Assembly: GCA_944391465.1 (NCBI GenBank)
Contig: CALXTS010000013.1
Span: forward strand, 1 to 47,097
Direction of reading: 5' to 3'
DNA: 47,097 nt
Source of the DNA: an uncultured Alphaproteobacteria bacterium
GTDB taxonomy: Bacteria; Pseudomonadota; Alphaproteobacteria; RF32; CAG-239
Below, piece by piece: positions 32,105 to 42,375 of the stretch. Below the pieces are notes generated by a model. It made no database searches and was not told the origin of the DNA. It saw only the letters and a program-made list of their open reading frames with translations. The translations under genes and the position numbers were made by a program. Every line of letters starts with the position of its first letter. Position 1 is the stretch's first letter.

Positions 32105-34276
32105 ATGATTGTCGGCGTTTTATTACCTCTTCCGTTTAATGAACCTTTTGATTATCAAGTCGAAGGGGAGGTCGAACTCGGCGATATGGTCAGAGTTTCT
32201 TTCGGGCGGGAAGTCCTTGTCGGCGTGGTGTGGAAAATCGGAAAATCCTGCTCTCTGGATGACAGTAAAATTAAATTTATTCTTGAAAAAATAAATTTTC
32301 CGCCTCTCAGCCCGGAGTTGCGTCAATTTATAACTTTTGTTGCGCAGTATAATATGGCTTTTCTTGGTTTGGTGCTCAAAATGGTTTTGAGTGTCAAAGG
32401 GGTTTTTGATGATCCGAAAATGACAATTCTGTATGAGTTGTCCGGAAAAACATTGGCAGAAGCTAAACTCAAAAACTCAGATGCGCGTTGGCGGGTTATG
32501 GATTTTTTGAAATTTGCTCCTTTTAACAGGCAAGATATTGCTGCCGGAGCCGGTGTTTCGCAATCCGTAATCAAGACAATGATTGATGCTGGGATTTTAA
32601 AACCCGTTTTGATTGAAAATAAAAAAGTATTCGGTCATGAAAAAGCAACTTATCAAAAAGTTAAATTAACACCTGAACAGGAAAGCGCAGCTGCCGAATT
32701 AGTCTCAAAAGTTGGGAACGGGTTTCGGGTTACTTTATTGGACGGGGTTACGGGGTCAGGTAAAACAGAAGTTTATTTTGAGGCGGTTGCCAGAGCTTTG
32801 GAACTTGGTCAGCAGGTTTTGATTCTGGTTCCCGAAATTGCATTGACGACTCAATGGTTGGGACGTTTTGAAAAACGTTTCGGCGTAAAACCGGCAAAAT
32901 GGCATTCTGCTCTTTCAACAAGAGAGAGAATAGATACATGGAAGGCGGTTATTGATGGTTCTGCAAAAGTTTTGGTCGGCGCTCGTTCTGCTCTCTTTTT
33001 GCCGTATCAAAATTTGGGTTTGATTGTTGTTGATGAGAGTCATGATCAGTCTTTTAAGCAAGAAGACGTTGTTAATTACCAAGGGCGAGATATGGCGGTT
33101 GTTCGGGCTAAATTTGAACAAATTCCGATTATTTTATCTACGGCTACTCCGGATTTGGAAACCTGCGTGAATGTAGAAGAAAAAAAATATGACGTGGTAA
33201 AATTGCAAAGTCGATTTGCGGCAGCGGTGTTGCCGCGAATCGAAATTATTGATTTGAAACAAAATAAACCCATAAAAGGAGCTTGGGGCGTTTCTTGGCT
33301 TGCTCCTAAATTAGTCGATGAGCTTAAAGCTAATTTAGAGCGCGGTGAGCAATCGATGCTGTTTTTGAATCGGAGAGGTTATGCTCCCTTGATGATTTGT
33401 CGAGATTGCGGACATCGGATTCAATGTCCGAATTGTACATCATGGCTCACTGAGCATAAAAAAACAAAATCTTTAATTTGTCATCATTGCGGGTACTCAA
33501 TGCCGGTTCCTAAGATGTGTCCCGAATGCCATTCTGAAACGGGGTTGACGGCGTGCGGGCCTGGAGTTGAACGCGTTGCTGAGGAAGTTAAATTTCGTTT
33601 TCCTTCGGCTAGGGTGAAAATTCTTTCCAGCGATATTACATCTTCTTTTCTTGAAATTTCTCAAGTTGTTCAAGAAATGGAGGAAGGTAAGGTGGATATT
33701 CTTATCGGAACGCAAATTTTAGCGAAAGGTCATCATTTTCCAAGCTTGACTTTGGTTGGAATTGTTGATGCGGATCTCGGACTGATGGGAAGTGATTTAA
33801 GAGCCAGTGAAAGAACTTTTCAATTGTTGTCTCAGGTTGCCGGGCGTGCAGGGCGTGGAGATAAAAAGGGAACTGTTTATTTGCAAACTTTATATCCTGA
33901 TAACGCCGTTCTTAAAGCATTGGTTGAAAATGATAGGGCTAAGTTTTTGGAGTTGGAGAAAAAAACAAGAAGAATATTGAAAATGCCTCCGTTTGGAAAA
34001 CTGGCAGCACTTATTGTCAGCGGAACGAATCAGGAAGAAACCGAAAAAACGGCAATCTGGTTGGGGCAAACTGCTCCAAATAATGATTATATATCAACTC
34101 TAGGTCCGGCTCCGGCTCCGATTTTTATGCTGAGGAATAAATTTCGCTTCAGATTGTTGCTTAAAACTACTCGAAATATAAAGATACAAGAGGTTTTAAT
34201 TGAGTGGCTTAAAAAAATTAAAATTCCTAACAGAGTTAAGGTTGAAGTGGATATTGATCCTTATAGTTTTATGTGA
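32105..34276 (+). CDS. priA: Primosomal replication restart helicase PriA
   Basis: A 723-residue superfamily 2 helicase that reloads the replisome at repaired forks. Start 32105 (MIVGVLLPLPFNEPFDYQ) is supported by AAAGGA and by the conserved N-terminus; the extension from 32006 is not real. The DNA-binding domain (1-105) precedes the helicase: Walker A in DGVTGSGKTE (about 213-222), Walker B VVDESHD, and eight zinc-binding cysteines at about 431-475 (CRDCGHRIQCPNC, then CHHCGY, CPECH). The C-terminal helicase motifs include GTQILAKGHHFP and QVAGRAGRG. It lies directly before the ATP synthase operon. Confidence 0.95.
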   Translation: MIVGVLLPLPFNEPFDYQVEGEVELGDMVRVSFGREVLVGVVWKIGKSCSLDDSKIKFILEKINFPPLSPELRQFITFVAQYNMAFLGLVLKMVLSVKGVFDDPKMTILYELSGKTLAEAKLKNSDARWRVMDFLKFAPFNRQDIAAGAGVSQSVIKTMIDAGILKPVLIENKKVFGHEKATYQKVKLTPEQESAAAELVSKVGNGFRVTLLDGVTGSGKTEVYFEAVARALELGQQVLILVPEIALTTQWLGRFEKRFGVKPAKWHSALSTRERIDTWKAVIDGSAKVLVGARSALFLPYQNLGLIVVDESHDQSFKQEDVVNYQGRDMAVVRAKFEQIPIILSTATPDLETCVNVEEKKYDVVKLQSRFAAAVLPRIEIIDLKQNKPIKGAWGVSWLAPKLVDELKANLERGEQSMLFLNRRGYAPLMICRDCGHRIQCPNCTSWLTEHKKTKSLICHHCGYSMPVPKMCPECHSETGLTACGPGVERVAEEVKFRFPSARVKILSSDITSSFLEISQVVQEMEEGKVDILIGTQILAKGHHFPSLTLVGIVDADLGLMGSDLRASERTFQLLSQVAGRAGRGDKKGTVYLQTLYPDNAVLKALVENDRAKFLELEKKTRRILKMPPFGKLAALIVSGTNQEETEKTAIWLGQTAPNNDYISTLGPAPAPIFMLRNKFRFRLLLKTTRNIKIQEVLIEWLKKIKIPNRVKVEVDIDPYSFM

Positions 34277-34419
34277 AAAAAATTATTTAAAAAGGTGAAG
34301 AAGTAAAAATAGTGTTATGAATTTAAATAAATATTTTTAAAAACGAAAAATGTATTAATAAATTAGAAACTAATTAATGCGATGATGTTTCCAGTTTGAA
34401 TAAAGGTGAGTTGTTTATT

Positions 34420-34974
34420 GTGAAAAAAGTTTCAAAATCAAAAATTGCTATTACCTATGCAAGAGCTTTATACGAAGCAGCGGCAGAAGCCCGCTGTGTC
34501 GAAAAAGTTCGTGATGATGCAGAGAAAATCAGGAATCTTTTGAAGGAAAGTAATGATTGGGTTGTTTATCTCGCAAATCCAATGATTGCAGATGGTGATA
34601 AAAAAGATGTTTTAGAAAAAATCGTTCAGAAATTGAAACTTAATAAAGATACTTGCCACTGTCTTTCCGTTATATTTGAAAATGGCCGCTTTGCAGATTT
34701 AAGCGGAATTATTGATGCCTTCTTTCATGTTTATTATCGTATGAATGGTTATGAAGAAGTTGAAGTTGAAACGGTTAAGCAGCTTAGCGCAACTCAGAAT
34801 AAGAAACTGCAACAGAATTTGGAAAAAATGTTAGATAAAAAGGTTGTGGTTACTTATAAAATTACGCCGGAACTTATCGGCGGACTTAGAATAAAATTTG
34901 GTTCGGAGATGATTGATAACTCTCTTGTCTCTAAACTGAATCGGTTGGAAATTGAGATGAAAGGTGTACAGTAA
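34420..34974 (+). CDS. atpH: ATP synthase subunit delta
   Basis: A 184-residue delta subunit, part of the peripheral stalk linking the F1 head to the b subunits. It begins with the usual [17 protein letters not shown] and ends with [30 protein letters not shown], the conserved C-terminal motif. GTG 34420 is preferred: AAAGGTGAG ends 9 nt upstream, while the TTG at 34396 lacks a site. It opens the F1 operon atpHAGDC; the last base of its stop is the first base of the atpA ATG (TAATG). No clear promoter is visible in the AT-rich 143 bp upstream. Confidence 0.92.
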   Translation: MKKVSKSKIAITYARALYEAAAEARCVEKVRDDAEKIRNLLKESNDWVVYLANPMIADGDKKDVLEKIVQKLKLNKDTCHCLSVIFENGRFADLSGIIDAFFHVYYRMNGYEEVEVETVKQLSATQNKKLQQNLEKMLDKKVVVTYKITPELIGGLRIKFGSEMIDNSLVSKLNRLEIEMKGVQ

Positions 34975-36524
34975 TGTCGGTATCTGCCAGTGAAATATCT
35001 TCCATTATCAAAGACAAAATTATGAATTCCGATATTAAGGCCGATGTTGCCGAAGTCGGGCAAGTTTTGTCGGTGGGAGACGGAATCGCTCGTATTTATG
35101 GTTTGGATAAAGTTCAAGCCGGGGAGTTGGTCGAGTTTGAAAGCGGCGTTAAAGGAATGGCATTAAACTTGGAAGAGGATAATGTCGGTGTCGTTATTTT
35201 CGGTTCTGACCAAAATATTAAAGAAGGCGATATGGTTAAACGTACGGAGCAGATTGTTAGCGTGCCGGTCGGAAAAGAGCTTTTGGGACGCGTGGTTGAT
35301 GCTTTAGGTGAGCCGATTGATGGGCAAGGTCCAATTAAAGCTAAGGAGTATAGTCGTTCAGAAGTTAAAGCCCCCGGTATTATTCCGAGAAAATCTGTGC
35401 ATGAGCCGATGCAAACAGGTTTGAAAATTGTAGACTCTCTTATTCCGATTGGACGTGGACAACGTGAGCTTATTATCGGTGACAGACAAACCGGAAAAAC
35501 GGCGATTATTCTTGATACAATAATTAATCAAAAGAAAATTAATGATTCTGTAAAGTCTGAAAAAGAGAAACTTTATTGCGTGTATGTGGCTATTGGCCAG
35601 AAACGTTCAACTGTTGCGCAAGTTGTTAAAACTTTGAAAGACTATGGGGCAATGGATTACACCATCGTGGTTGCGGCAACAGCATCTGACCCAGCTCCGA
35701 TGCAATATATTGCGCCATACTCCGGATGTGCTATGGGAGAATATTTCCGTGATAATGGTATGCATGCTGTTATCTTTTATGATGATTTATCCAAGCAGGC
35801 AACGGCTTATCGTCAGATGTCTTTGTTGCTCCGCAGACCACCAGGACGTGAGGCTTATCCGGGTGACGTATTTTATCTGCATTCCCGTTTGTTGGAGCGT
35901 GCCGCTAAGATGTGTGATGAAGAAGGTGCCGGTTCTTTGACGGCTCTTCCGGTAATTGAAACTCAGGCCGGTGATGTTTCAGCCTATATTCCGACTAATG
36001 TGATTTCCATTACCGACGGACAAATCTTTTTGGAGACCGGTTTGTTTTATCAGGGTGTACGTCCTGCGGTTAATGTTGGTATTTCTGTTAGCCGTGTTGG
36101 ATCTGCCGCCCAGATTAAGGCGATGAAACAGGTGGCCGGTACAATGAAGTTGGAATTGGCTCAATATAGAGAAATGGCTTCTTTTGCTCAATTTGCCTCC
36201 GATTTGGATGCTGCAACTAAACAATTGTTGGCTCGAGGTGCTCGTTTGACGGAGATGCTTAAACAGCCCCAGTATCGACCAATGTCGGTTTCTGAAGAGG
36301 TTGTAGCTATCTTTGCCGGTGTTCGAGGTTTCTTGGATCATATTCCGGTTAGTAAGGTTCAGGAATTTGAGGAAAAGGCTTTAGCTGATATTCGGGCTAA
36401 TCACCCTGATATTCTAGATGAAATTGCTGAGCAAAAAGTGATTTCTCCGGAGCTTGAAAACAGATTGTTGGATTTTTATAAGAATTTTTCTCAACAGTTT
36501 ATTGATGTTGAAGAAGCAGCTTAA
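34974..36524 (+). CDS. atpA: ATP synthase subunit alpha
   Basis: A 516-residue regulatory nucleotide-binding subunit of the F1 hexamer. It carries the P-loop GDRQTGKT (about 170-177), the conserved start [32 protein letters not shown] near 365, and the [17 protein letters not shown] segment. Length and motifs are typical. Its start overlaps the atpH stop by one base. Upstream of atpG by 15 nt. Confidence 0.98.
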   Translation: MSVSASEISSIIKDKIMNSDIKADVAEVGQVLSVGDGIARIYGLDKVQAGELVEFESGVKGMALNLEEDNVGVVIFGSDQNIKEGDMVKRTEQIVSVPVGKELLGRVVDALGEPIDGQGPIKAKEYSRSEVKAPGIIPRKSVHEPMQTGLKIVDSLIPIGRGQRELIIGDRQTGKTAIILDTIINQKKINDSVKSEKEKLYCVYVAIGQKRSTVAQVVKTLKDYGAMDYTIVVAATASDPAPMQYIAPYSGCAMGEYFRDNGMHAVIFYDDLSKQATAYRQMSLLLRRPPGREAYPGDVFYLHSRLLERAAKMCDEEGAGSLTALPVIETQAGDVSAYIPTNVISITDGQIFLETGLFYQGVRPAVNVGISVSRVGSAAQIKAMKQVAGTMKLELAQYREMASFAQFASDLDAATKQLLARGARLTEMLKQPQYRPMSVSEEVVAIFAGVRGFLDHIPVSKVQEFEEKALADIRANHPDILDEIAEQKVISPELENRLLDFYKNFSQQFIDVEEAA

Positions 36525-36539
36525 ACAGGAATAGGGATT

Positions 36540-37451
36540 ATGGCAGGCTTAAAAGAATTACGAACCCGTATTGAGAGTATTAAATCAACGCAGAAAATTA
36601 CATCTGCCATGAAAATGGTTGCTGCGGCGCGTTTGCGTAGGGCTCAAGATTTGCTTGCCAAATCCCGTCCGTATCATGACAATTTGTTAAAAGTTTTTTT
36701 GCAGGTTTATAATCAGCTTAAAGATGAAGAAGCTCGTTTGAATGTTCGTTATATCTTTCCTAAAATGATTACACCTTGTAAAAACGGAAATTCTTACTTG
36801 TTGATTGTTTTTACTTCTGATCGTGGGTTGTGTGGTAGCTATAACGCTTCAGTAATTAAAGAGACAATTCATCGTGTTGAAGAGTTGAAAAAAGCCGGTA
36901 AAAAGGTAAGTCTGATATGTATCGGTAAAAAAGCCGGAGATGCTTTAAAAGGACGCTATGGTGATATTATCATTGATGTATTAACCGGAGTTGCCTCTAA
37001 AGGTATTAAGTTTGAAGAAATGGAACGGATTATTGAACCTATTATCGGAATGTTTTATGTTAATGAGTTTGATGTCTGTGAGTTTGTTTATGCCAAATTT
37101 AAGTCTGCAATCAGTCGTGATGTTAAGGCTGAACAGTTTCTGCCTTTTTGCATGGAAAATATTAAGGATAAATATGAACCTGAAGATACTCGTGGGGCAA
37201 TTTATGAATATGATGCTCCAAAACAGAAAATTTTAGTCGATATGCTTCCGATGGTTTTGACCTCAGTTGCTTTTCAGACTTTAGTTAATTCTCAGGCTTC
37301 AGAGCATGGTGCTCGTATGAGTTCTATGGATAATGCTACCCGAAATGCAAAAGATATGATTGCTAAGCTGACGCTTAAGTATAATCGTATTCGCCAGACC
37401 GCGATTACGACTGAATTGGTTGAAATTATTGCCGGTGCGGAAGCACTATAG
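36540..37451 (+). CDS. atpG: ATP synthase subunit gamma
   Basis: A 303-residue central-shaft subunit. The N-terminal coiled-coil (MAGLKELRTRIESIKSTQKITSAMKMVAAARLRRAQ) and the C-terminal helix (SEHGARMSSMDNATRNAKDMI...YNRIRQTAITTELVEIIAGAEAL) form the rotor axle. DRGLCGSYN near 97 is the usual Rossmann-like segment. AGG sites precede the ATG. Normal length for alphaproteobacteria. Confidence 0.97.
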   Translation: MAGLKELRTRIESIKSTQKITSAMKMVAAARLRRAQDLLAKSRPYHDNLLKVFLQVYNQLKDEEARLNVRYIFPKMITPCKNGNSYLLIVFTSDRGLCGSYNASVIKETIHRVEELKKAGKKVSLICIGKKAGDALKGRYGDIIIDVLTGVASKGIKFEEMERIIEPIIGMFYVNEFDVCEFVYAKFKSAISRDVKAEQFLPFCMENIKDKYEPEDTRGAIYEYDAPKQKILVDMLPMVLTSVAFQTLVNSQASEHGARMSSMDNATRNAKDMIAKLTLKYNRIRQTAITTELVEIIAGAEAL

Positions 37452-37474
37452 ATTTTGAATTACCAAAAGTGTAA

Positions 37475-39121
<1,647 letters not shown>

Positions 39122-39192
39122 ATAAAAGGGGCGGTTGTGTAAAGCGGCCGCTCTGAGTTTATGTTTGGTTGACAAGAATTTGGAGTTTTATA

Positions 39193-39684
39193 ATGGTAAA
39201 TCAGGTTGAATTAACAATAGCACTTCCGTCACAGATTTATTTGGAGCAGAAAGCTGATAGTGTTTTGTTGCCGGCGGTTCGGGCTGATGTTAATATTCTT
39301 CCGGAAAGAGCTCCGAGTGTTTTTGTTTTAGATTATGGTGTCTTGCAAATTCTTGGTCGAGACGGACAGCCTAAAGCTCGGTATTTTATAAAATCCGGTA
39401 TGGCTGATATTGCTAATGATAAATGTCGCGTAATGACGTCTTTTATTTTACCGTATGAAGAGATGACTCCCCATTTAGCGAAGAAAAAACTTGAAGAAGT
39501 TGATAATGAAGATGATAAACTTTTTTATGAAATGATTTTAGACTACCAAAGAGGTATTCGTCGTCGTTATTTGCGTACGCTAAATCTGTTTTCAGATAAG
39601 TCCGGACAACAAAAAACTTATGATGAAGTGGTTGAAGATGTACGAGCCGGTCTTGAGGCCTTGAGAAAACGAGGAAAAAGGTAA
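39193..39684 (+). CDS. atpC: ATP synthase subunit epsilon
   Basis: A 163-residue epsilon subunit, which couples the shaft to the c-ring and can inhibit ATP hydrolysis through its C-terminal helices. The N-terminal beta-sandwich shows VNQVELTIALPSQIYLEQKADSVLLPAVRADVNILPERAP. The C-terminal part is longer and more charged than the usual 130-140 residue form (YQRGIRRRYLRTLNLFSDKSGQQKTYDEV). ATG 39193 has GGAG 7 nt upstream; the upstream TTG at 39169 is unsupported. It closes the operon, followed by a terminator. Confidence 0.9.
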   Translation: MVNQVELTIALPSQIYLEQKADSVLLPAVRADVNILPERAPSVFVLDYGVLQILGRDGQPKARYFIKSGMADIANDKCRVMTSFILPYEEMTPHLAKKKLEEVDNEDDKLFYEMILDYQRGIRRRYLRTLNLFSDKSGQQKTYDEVVEDVRAGLEALRKRGKR

Positions 39685-39690
39685 TTTCAA

Positions 39691-39714
39691 AGGCTCCCGA
39701 AAGGGGGCTTTTTT
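39691..39714 (+). terminator. Terminator of the atpHAGDC operon
   Basis: AGGCTCCC (39691-39698) pairs with GGGGGCTT (39703-39710) across a GAAA tetraloop, two G-U pairs, then a T-run. Confidence 0.85.
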
Positions 39715-39778
39715 GTTATAAAAGGCTTGTCGTTTTTATTTGATTGCTTATTTATGATAGAAATTTAAGGAGAAAAAA

Positions 39779-40300
39779 ATGTTTTTGGAAGCGGGGTTAT
39801 TAACCAGACGGTCGGTTCGTCAATTTGAATCCGGAAAGAAAATCAGTCGAGCAGATATTGAGGATATTCTTAAGATTGCAATGTATGCTCCATCGGCTCG
39901 AAATTGTCAGTCTTGGGAGTTTATTGTGATTGACGATGATACTCTAAAGAATAAAATTGCGGAAGTTCATCCATATGCTAAATTTTTGAAAGATGCCAGT
40001 ATTGCGATTTTGGTTTGCGGAAATATTAAAGAGGAATGTGATTCGGGTTATTGGGTTGTTGATACCAGCGCAGCAACGGAAAATTTATTGCTGGCGGTTC
40101 ATGGTAAAGGTTTGGGGGCTTGTTGGTGTGGTGTTTATCCAAATGAGAACAGAATGAAAGATATATCTGAGATTTTAAATTTGCCGGATTATTTGAAACC
40201 AAACGGGTTAATTGTTATTGGTTATCCTAAGTCTTTTCCTTCTCAGCCGAAGGACAGATTTAAAGTTGAAAAAATTCATTATAACGGTTTTAGCAGATAA
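39779..40300 (+). CDS. Nitroreductase-family FMN oxidoreductase
   Basis: A 173-residue flavoprotein of the nitroreductase superfamily, which usually works as an FMN-binding dimer reducing nitro compounds, quinones or flavins with NAD(P)H. Visible features are the N-terminal TRRSVRQFESGKKISRADIEDIL, the FMN-phosphate-binding MYAPSARNCQSWEFIVI, and GLGACWCGVYPNENR, followed by IVIGYPK near the end. AAGGAG lies upstream of the ATG. It stands alone between the atp terminator and the next promoter. Physiological substrate unknown; in anaerobes these proteins often act in redox balance. Confidence 0.88.
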   Translation: MFLEAGLLTRRSVRQFESGKKISRADIEDILKIAMYAPSARNCQSWEFIVIDDDTLKNKIAEVHPYAKFLKDASIAILVCGNIKEECDSGYWVVDTSAATENLLLAVHGKGLGACWCGVYPNENRMKDISEILNLPDYLKPNGLIVIGYPKSFPSQPKDRFKVEKIHYNGFSR

Positions 40301-40323
40301 TAATTAAAATAGACACAAGATAC

Positions 40324-40352
40324 TTGCATTTGTCTAATTATTGTGCTACAAG
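40324..40352 (+). promoter_or_regulatory. Promoter with TTGTCTAATT motif, copy 1
   Basis: TTGCAT (40324-40329), 17-bp spacer, TACAAG (40347-40352) with extended-10 TGC. The spacer contains TTGTCTAATT, and TGTCTA (40331-40336) is the right half of an inverted repeat with TAGACA (40310-40315). The same design occurs at 41200-41228. Confidence 0.45.
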
Positions 40353-40393
40353 AAAAAATCCTTTTAAATATCTATTAATTAATTATTTTGCGT

Positions 40394-41134
40394 ATGGAAC
40401 ATTTACAGTTACTTAGAAATTTCTATTATTTGTTGCCGCAGGCGGATAATATTTGGGTTGAATCCGGAAAACAACCGATTAAAGCAACAAAGATTGTTTT
40501 GTTTACTGCGGATATGGAGGTTATATATCGAGCCGCACAATTGTATCATCTGATAAATAAGTTTTATAATTTTTATCCGGAGATATATTGTATGGATGGC
40601 GATAGTTTTCTTGATCATGTCAATTCCAGACAAAGGTTGTTGTGTCGTAGTTTAGGGGTTTCCCGCAATAAAATGTTGGGCTTTACAGAGCATGATAAGG
40701 CGTATTCTGATTTAGAAAAATCTCAGGAACAAGTCATTTTTGTTATGCCCTTTGTATATTACAAGCCAATTAAAGATTATATTCAGAGAAAATATAATCT
40801 GAAGGCTTTGTATTATGCACCGGCAGAAGGACCTGAGCATGGTTTGCTACAAACGATGCGCTATGATAATTTAATGGCTTTGATGGATGGAAAGTATCTG
40901 ATTCAGGAAATTGTTTTGTTATATGACAATGTCAATTTCCAAGAAATGAGTTCTGATACGGTTAGACAGTTGCGTAATATATTGCGCTATTTCCGGGGGA
41001 TTGTAATGGTCTCTTGTCCGATGTGGCGTATTAGATTGTCTTTGTGGTGGAATAAAAAAAGAATCAAACAGGCTCGGGAAAAGTTGTTGAAAAAATATCA
41101 GCAACAGCTTAAAGAGCAGGGATTTAATTATTAA
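40394..41134 (+). CDS. Divergent DUF218 (YdcF/SanA)-like protein
   Basis: A 246-residue protein with no signal peptide. Its order of elements resembles the DUF218 fold of its neighbour at 41354: KIVLFTADMEVIYRAAQLYHLI (33-54), PEIYCMDGDSF (62-72), LCRSLGVSRNKMLGFTEHDKAYSDLEK (83-109) and QVIFVMPFVYYKPIKDYI (113-130). The second half is different, with a basic Arg/Lys-rich end. The glycine and threonine positions typical of the family are mostly lost. ATG 40394 lacks a clear ribosome-binding site. Related Ydc/Elyc/SanA proteins act in envelope maintenance, often linked to lipid carrier or vancomycin-sensitivity phenotypes. The assignment is tentative. Confidence 0.5.
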   Translation: MEHLQLLRNFYYLLPQADNIWVESGKQPIKATKIVLFTADMEVIYRAAQLYHLINKFYNFYPEIYCMDGDSFLDHVNSRQRLLCRSLGVSRNKMLGFTEHDKAYSDLEKSQEQVIFVMPFVYYKPIKDYIQRKYNLKALYYAPAEGPEHGLLQTMRYDNLMALMDGKYLIQEIVLLYDNVNFQEMSSDTVRQLRNILRYFRGIVMVSCPMWRIRLSLWWNKKRIKQAREKLLKKYQQQLKEQGFNY

Positions 41135-41138
41135 ACAG

Positions 41139-41173
41139 AGCGGAGTTACTTTGAAAAGGTAACTCCGCTTTTT
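41139..41173 (+). terminator. Terminator after the 40394 gene
   Basis: AGCGGAGTTAC (41139-41149) pairs perfectly with GTAACTCCGCT (41159-41169), then a T-run. Confidence 0.9.
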
Positions 41174-41199
41174 GATTTTAAAATATGACAAAATATGGG

Positions 41200-41228
41200 T
41201 TGAAATTTGTCTAATTGTATGCTAGTTT
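41200..41228 (+). promoter_or_regulatory. Promoter with TTGTCTAATT motif, copy 2
   Basis: TTGAAA (41200-41205), 17-bp spacer, TAGTTT (41223-41228) with extended-10 TGC. The spacer holds TTGTCTAATT (41207-41216), and TTTGTC (41206-41211) is the right half of an inverted repeat with GACAAA (41187-41192). A third TTGTCTAATT lies at 41329-41338. The rest of the 219-bp gap shows a TATAAT at 41310 without a clear -35. Confidence 0.4.
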
Positions 41229-41353
41229 AATTGCGTTTATAAAACTTATTGTGTGGTTATATTAGTTATTAACTATTAATGAAATCGACTGTTGTTTGAT
41301 TTCTTGCCATATAATAGGTTTCAACGTATTGTCTAATTTAATTTTTTTTGATT

Positions 41354-42304
41354 ATGAGACCGATTTCTTTTTTCTCGCAATATTGCGAGTGTGAATATGT
41401 GGCTGAAAAAATAAATGCCGCATATGATATGCAATCCTCAGCTTATGATGATTGCGGAAAAGTTAAAAATTATGATTATCTCCTTTTTGGGGATGATGAT
41501 ATTACCGTAGTTTTAAGAGGGCTGCGGGTATGGTATGAGATTATGAAGCAGTTTGGTCCGAAAGGGCCGAGTGGCAAAGAACGAAAAATTGTTTTTTACG
41601 GGGGAGAAGGGCTTCTGGCAACCGCTTTTAAAGTTATGCGGTTTAACCTTGCTTTGCAGGGAAAGAAAAAGTTGCGTCTCCGTGTGCAAAAAGAGAATGA
41701 ATCCGAGCGTTTGGCACGAGTTGCCGAGAAATTGGGATTAGATCCGTCTCTGATGATTGTACTCGGAGCCGGACGCAATACGACTGAGGTTCTTCGTTCG
41801 ATTTGCAGTGCCGTTGAAGACAAAAAGTGTTTGCTGGTTGTAACCCAGCGGCTTGCGCAGATTATGCGCTGTTCAATTAATTTCCAATGTAATCGTAATC
41901 CGGAGGCTTTTGGAATGAGACCCTTGGATATTGATTACTATGTTATCCATCAAGAGGTGCGTGACACCATCAGATGGTATAACATGCAAGGAGCAGGTGG
42001 CGGTAGAGTTGCCTTCCATTTTTGGGGGCATCTGATTCGTCGTTTTGACGAGTATGACGGAAAATTTTTAGAAAAGCCGTTTGAACCGTCAAAAGAGCTT
42101 CGCGAAAGCTCGGAACTTTTGGCTCGGAAATTTTTAATCAAACAACGCCGAGGAGGGCTGCGTCGTTTGTGCCAGTATTTACCGATAATCTTGGATATAT
42201 TCCTTCATGCGGAGGATATCGTTAAAGATGAGGTCGATGCTATTGCCGCGGCAAAGCAAGAACTAAAAAAAGAATTCTATTTTCTGAATACTCAATCTAT
42301 TTAG
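41354..42304 (+). CDS. DUF218 (YdcF/ElyC-like) protein
   Basis: A 316-residue protein with the DUF218 order of motifs: DYLLFGDDD (41-49, usual D-x-VVLGG), an R-rich helix, RKIVFYGGEG (77-86, usual ivvSGG), ERLARVAEKLGLDPSLMIVLGAGRNTTEVLRS (118-149, usual gi....i.lE..S.nT.EN), and CLLVVTQRLAQIMRC (159-173, usual LVTs.yHm.Ra). No signal or membrane helix is seen, unlike SanA or ElyC, so it may be cytoplasmic. A C-terminal extension (about 215-316) is unassigned. ATG 41354 has no clear ribosome-binding site. It is similar in layout and promoter to the preceding gene, suggesting co-regulated paralogues. Confidence 0.65.
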   Translation: MRPISFFSQYCECEYVAEKINAAYDMQSSAYDDCGKVKNYDYLLFGDDDITVVLRGLRVWYEIMKQFGPKGPSGKERKIVFYGGEGLLATAFKVMRFNLALQGKKKLRLRVQKENESERLARVAEKLGLDPSLMIVLGAGRNTTEVLRSICSAVEDKKCLLVVTQRLAQIMRCSINFQCNRNPEAFGMRPLDIDYYVIHQEVRDTIRWYNMQGAGGGRVAFHFWGHLIRRFDEYDGKFLEKPFEPSKELRESSELLARKFLIKQRRGGLRRLCQYLPIILDIFLHAEDIVKDEVDAIAAAKQELKKEFYFLNTQSI

Positions 42305-42324
42305 AAAATAGAATTTGCGTAAAG

Positions 42325-42360
42325 AAAAAACGGAGAAGTTCAAACCTCTCCGTTTTTTTG
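42325..42360. terminator. Bidirectional terminator
   Basis: ACGGAGA (42330-42336) pairs with TCTCCGT (42347-42353), flanked by A- and T-runs. It serves the DUF218 gene on the plus strand and aaxC on the minus strand. Confidence 0.85.
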
Positions 42361-42375
42361 TTGGTCGTTATAATT

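Noticed and set aside
39143..39152. GC-rich palindrome AGCGGCCGCT in the atpD-atpC gap
   Set aside because: A single short palindrome without supporting repeats or a T-run; may be chance, and could not be linked to a function.
39169..39194. TTGACA and TATAAT between atpD and atpC as an internal promoter
   Set aside because: The boxes are only 14 bp apart and the -10 overlaps the atpC start codon, so a working promoter is unlikely.
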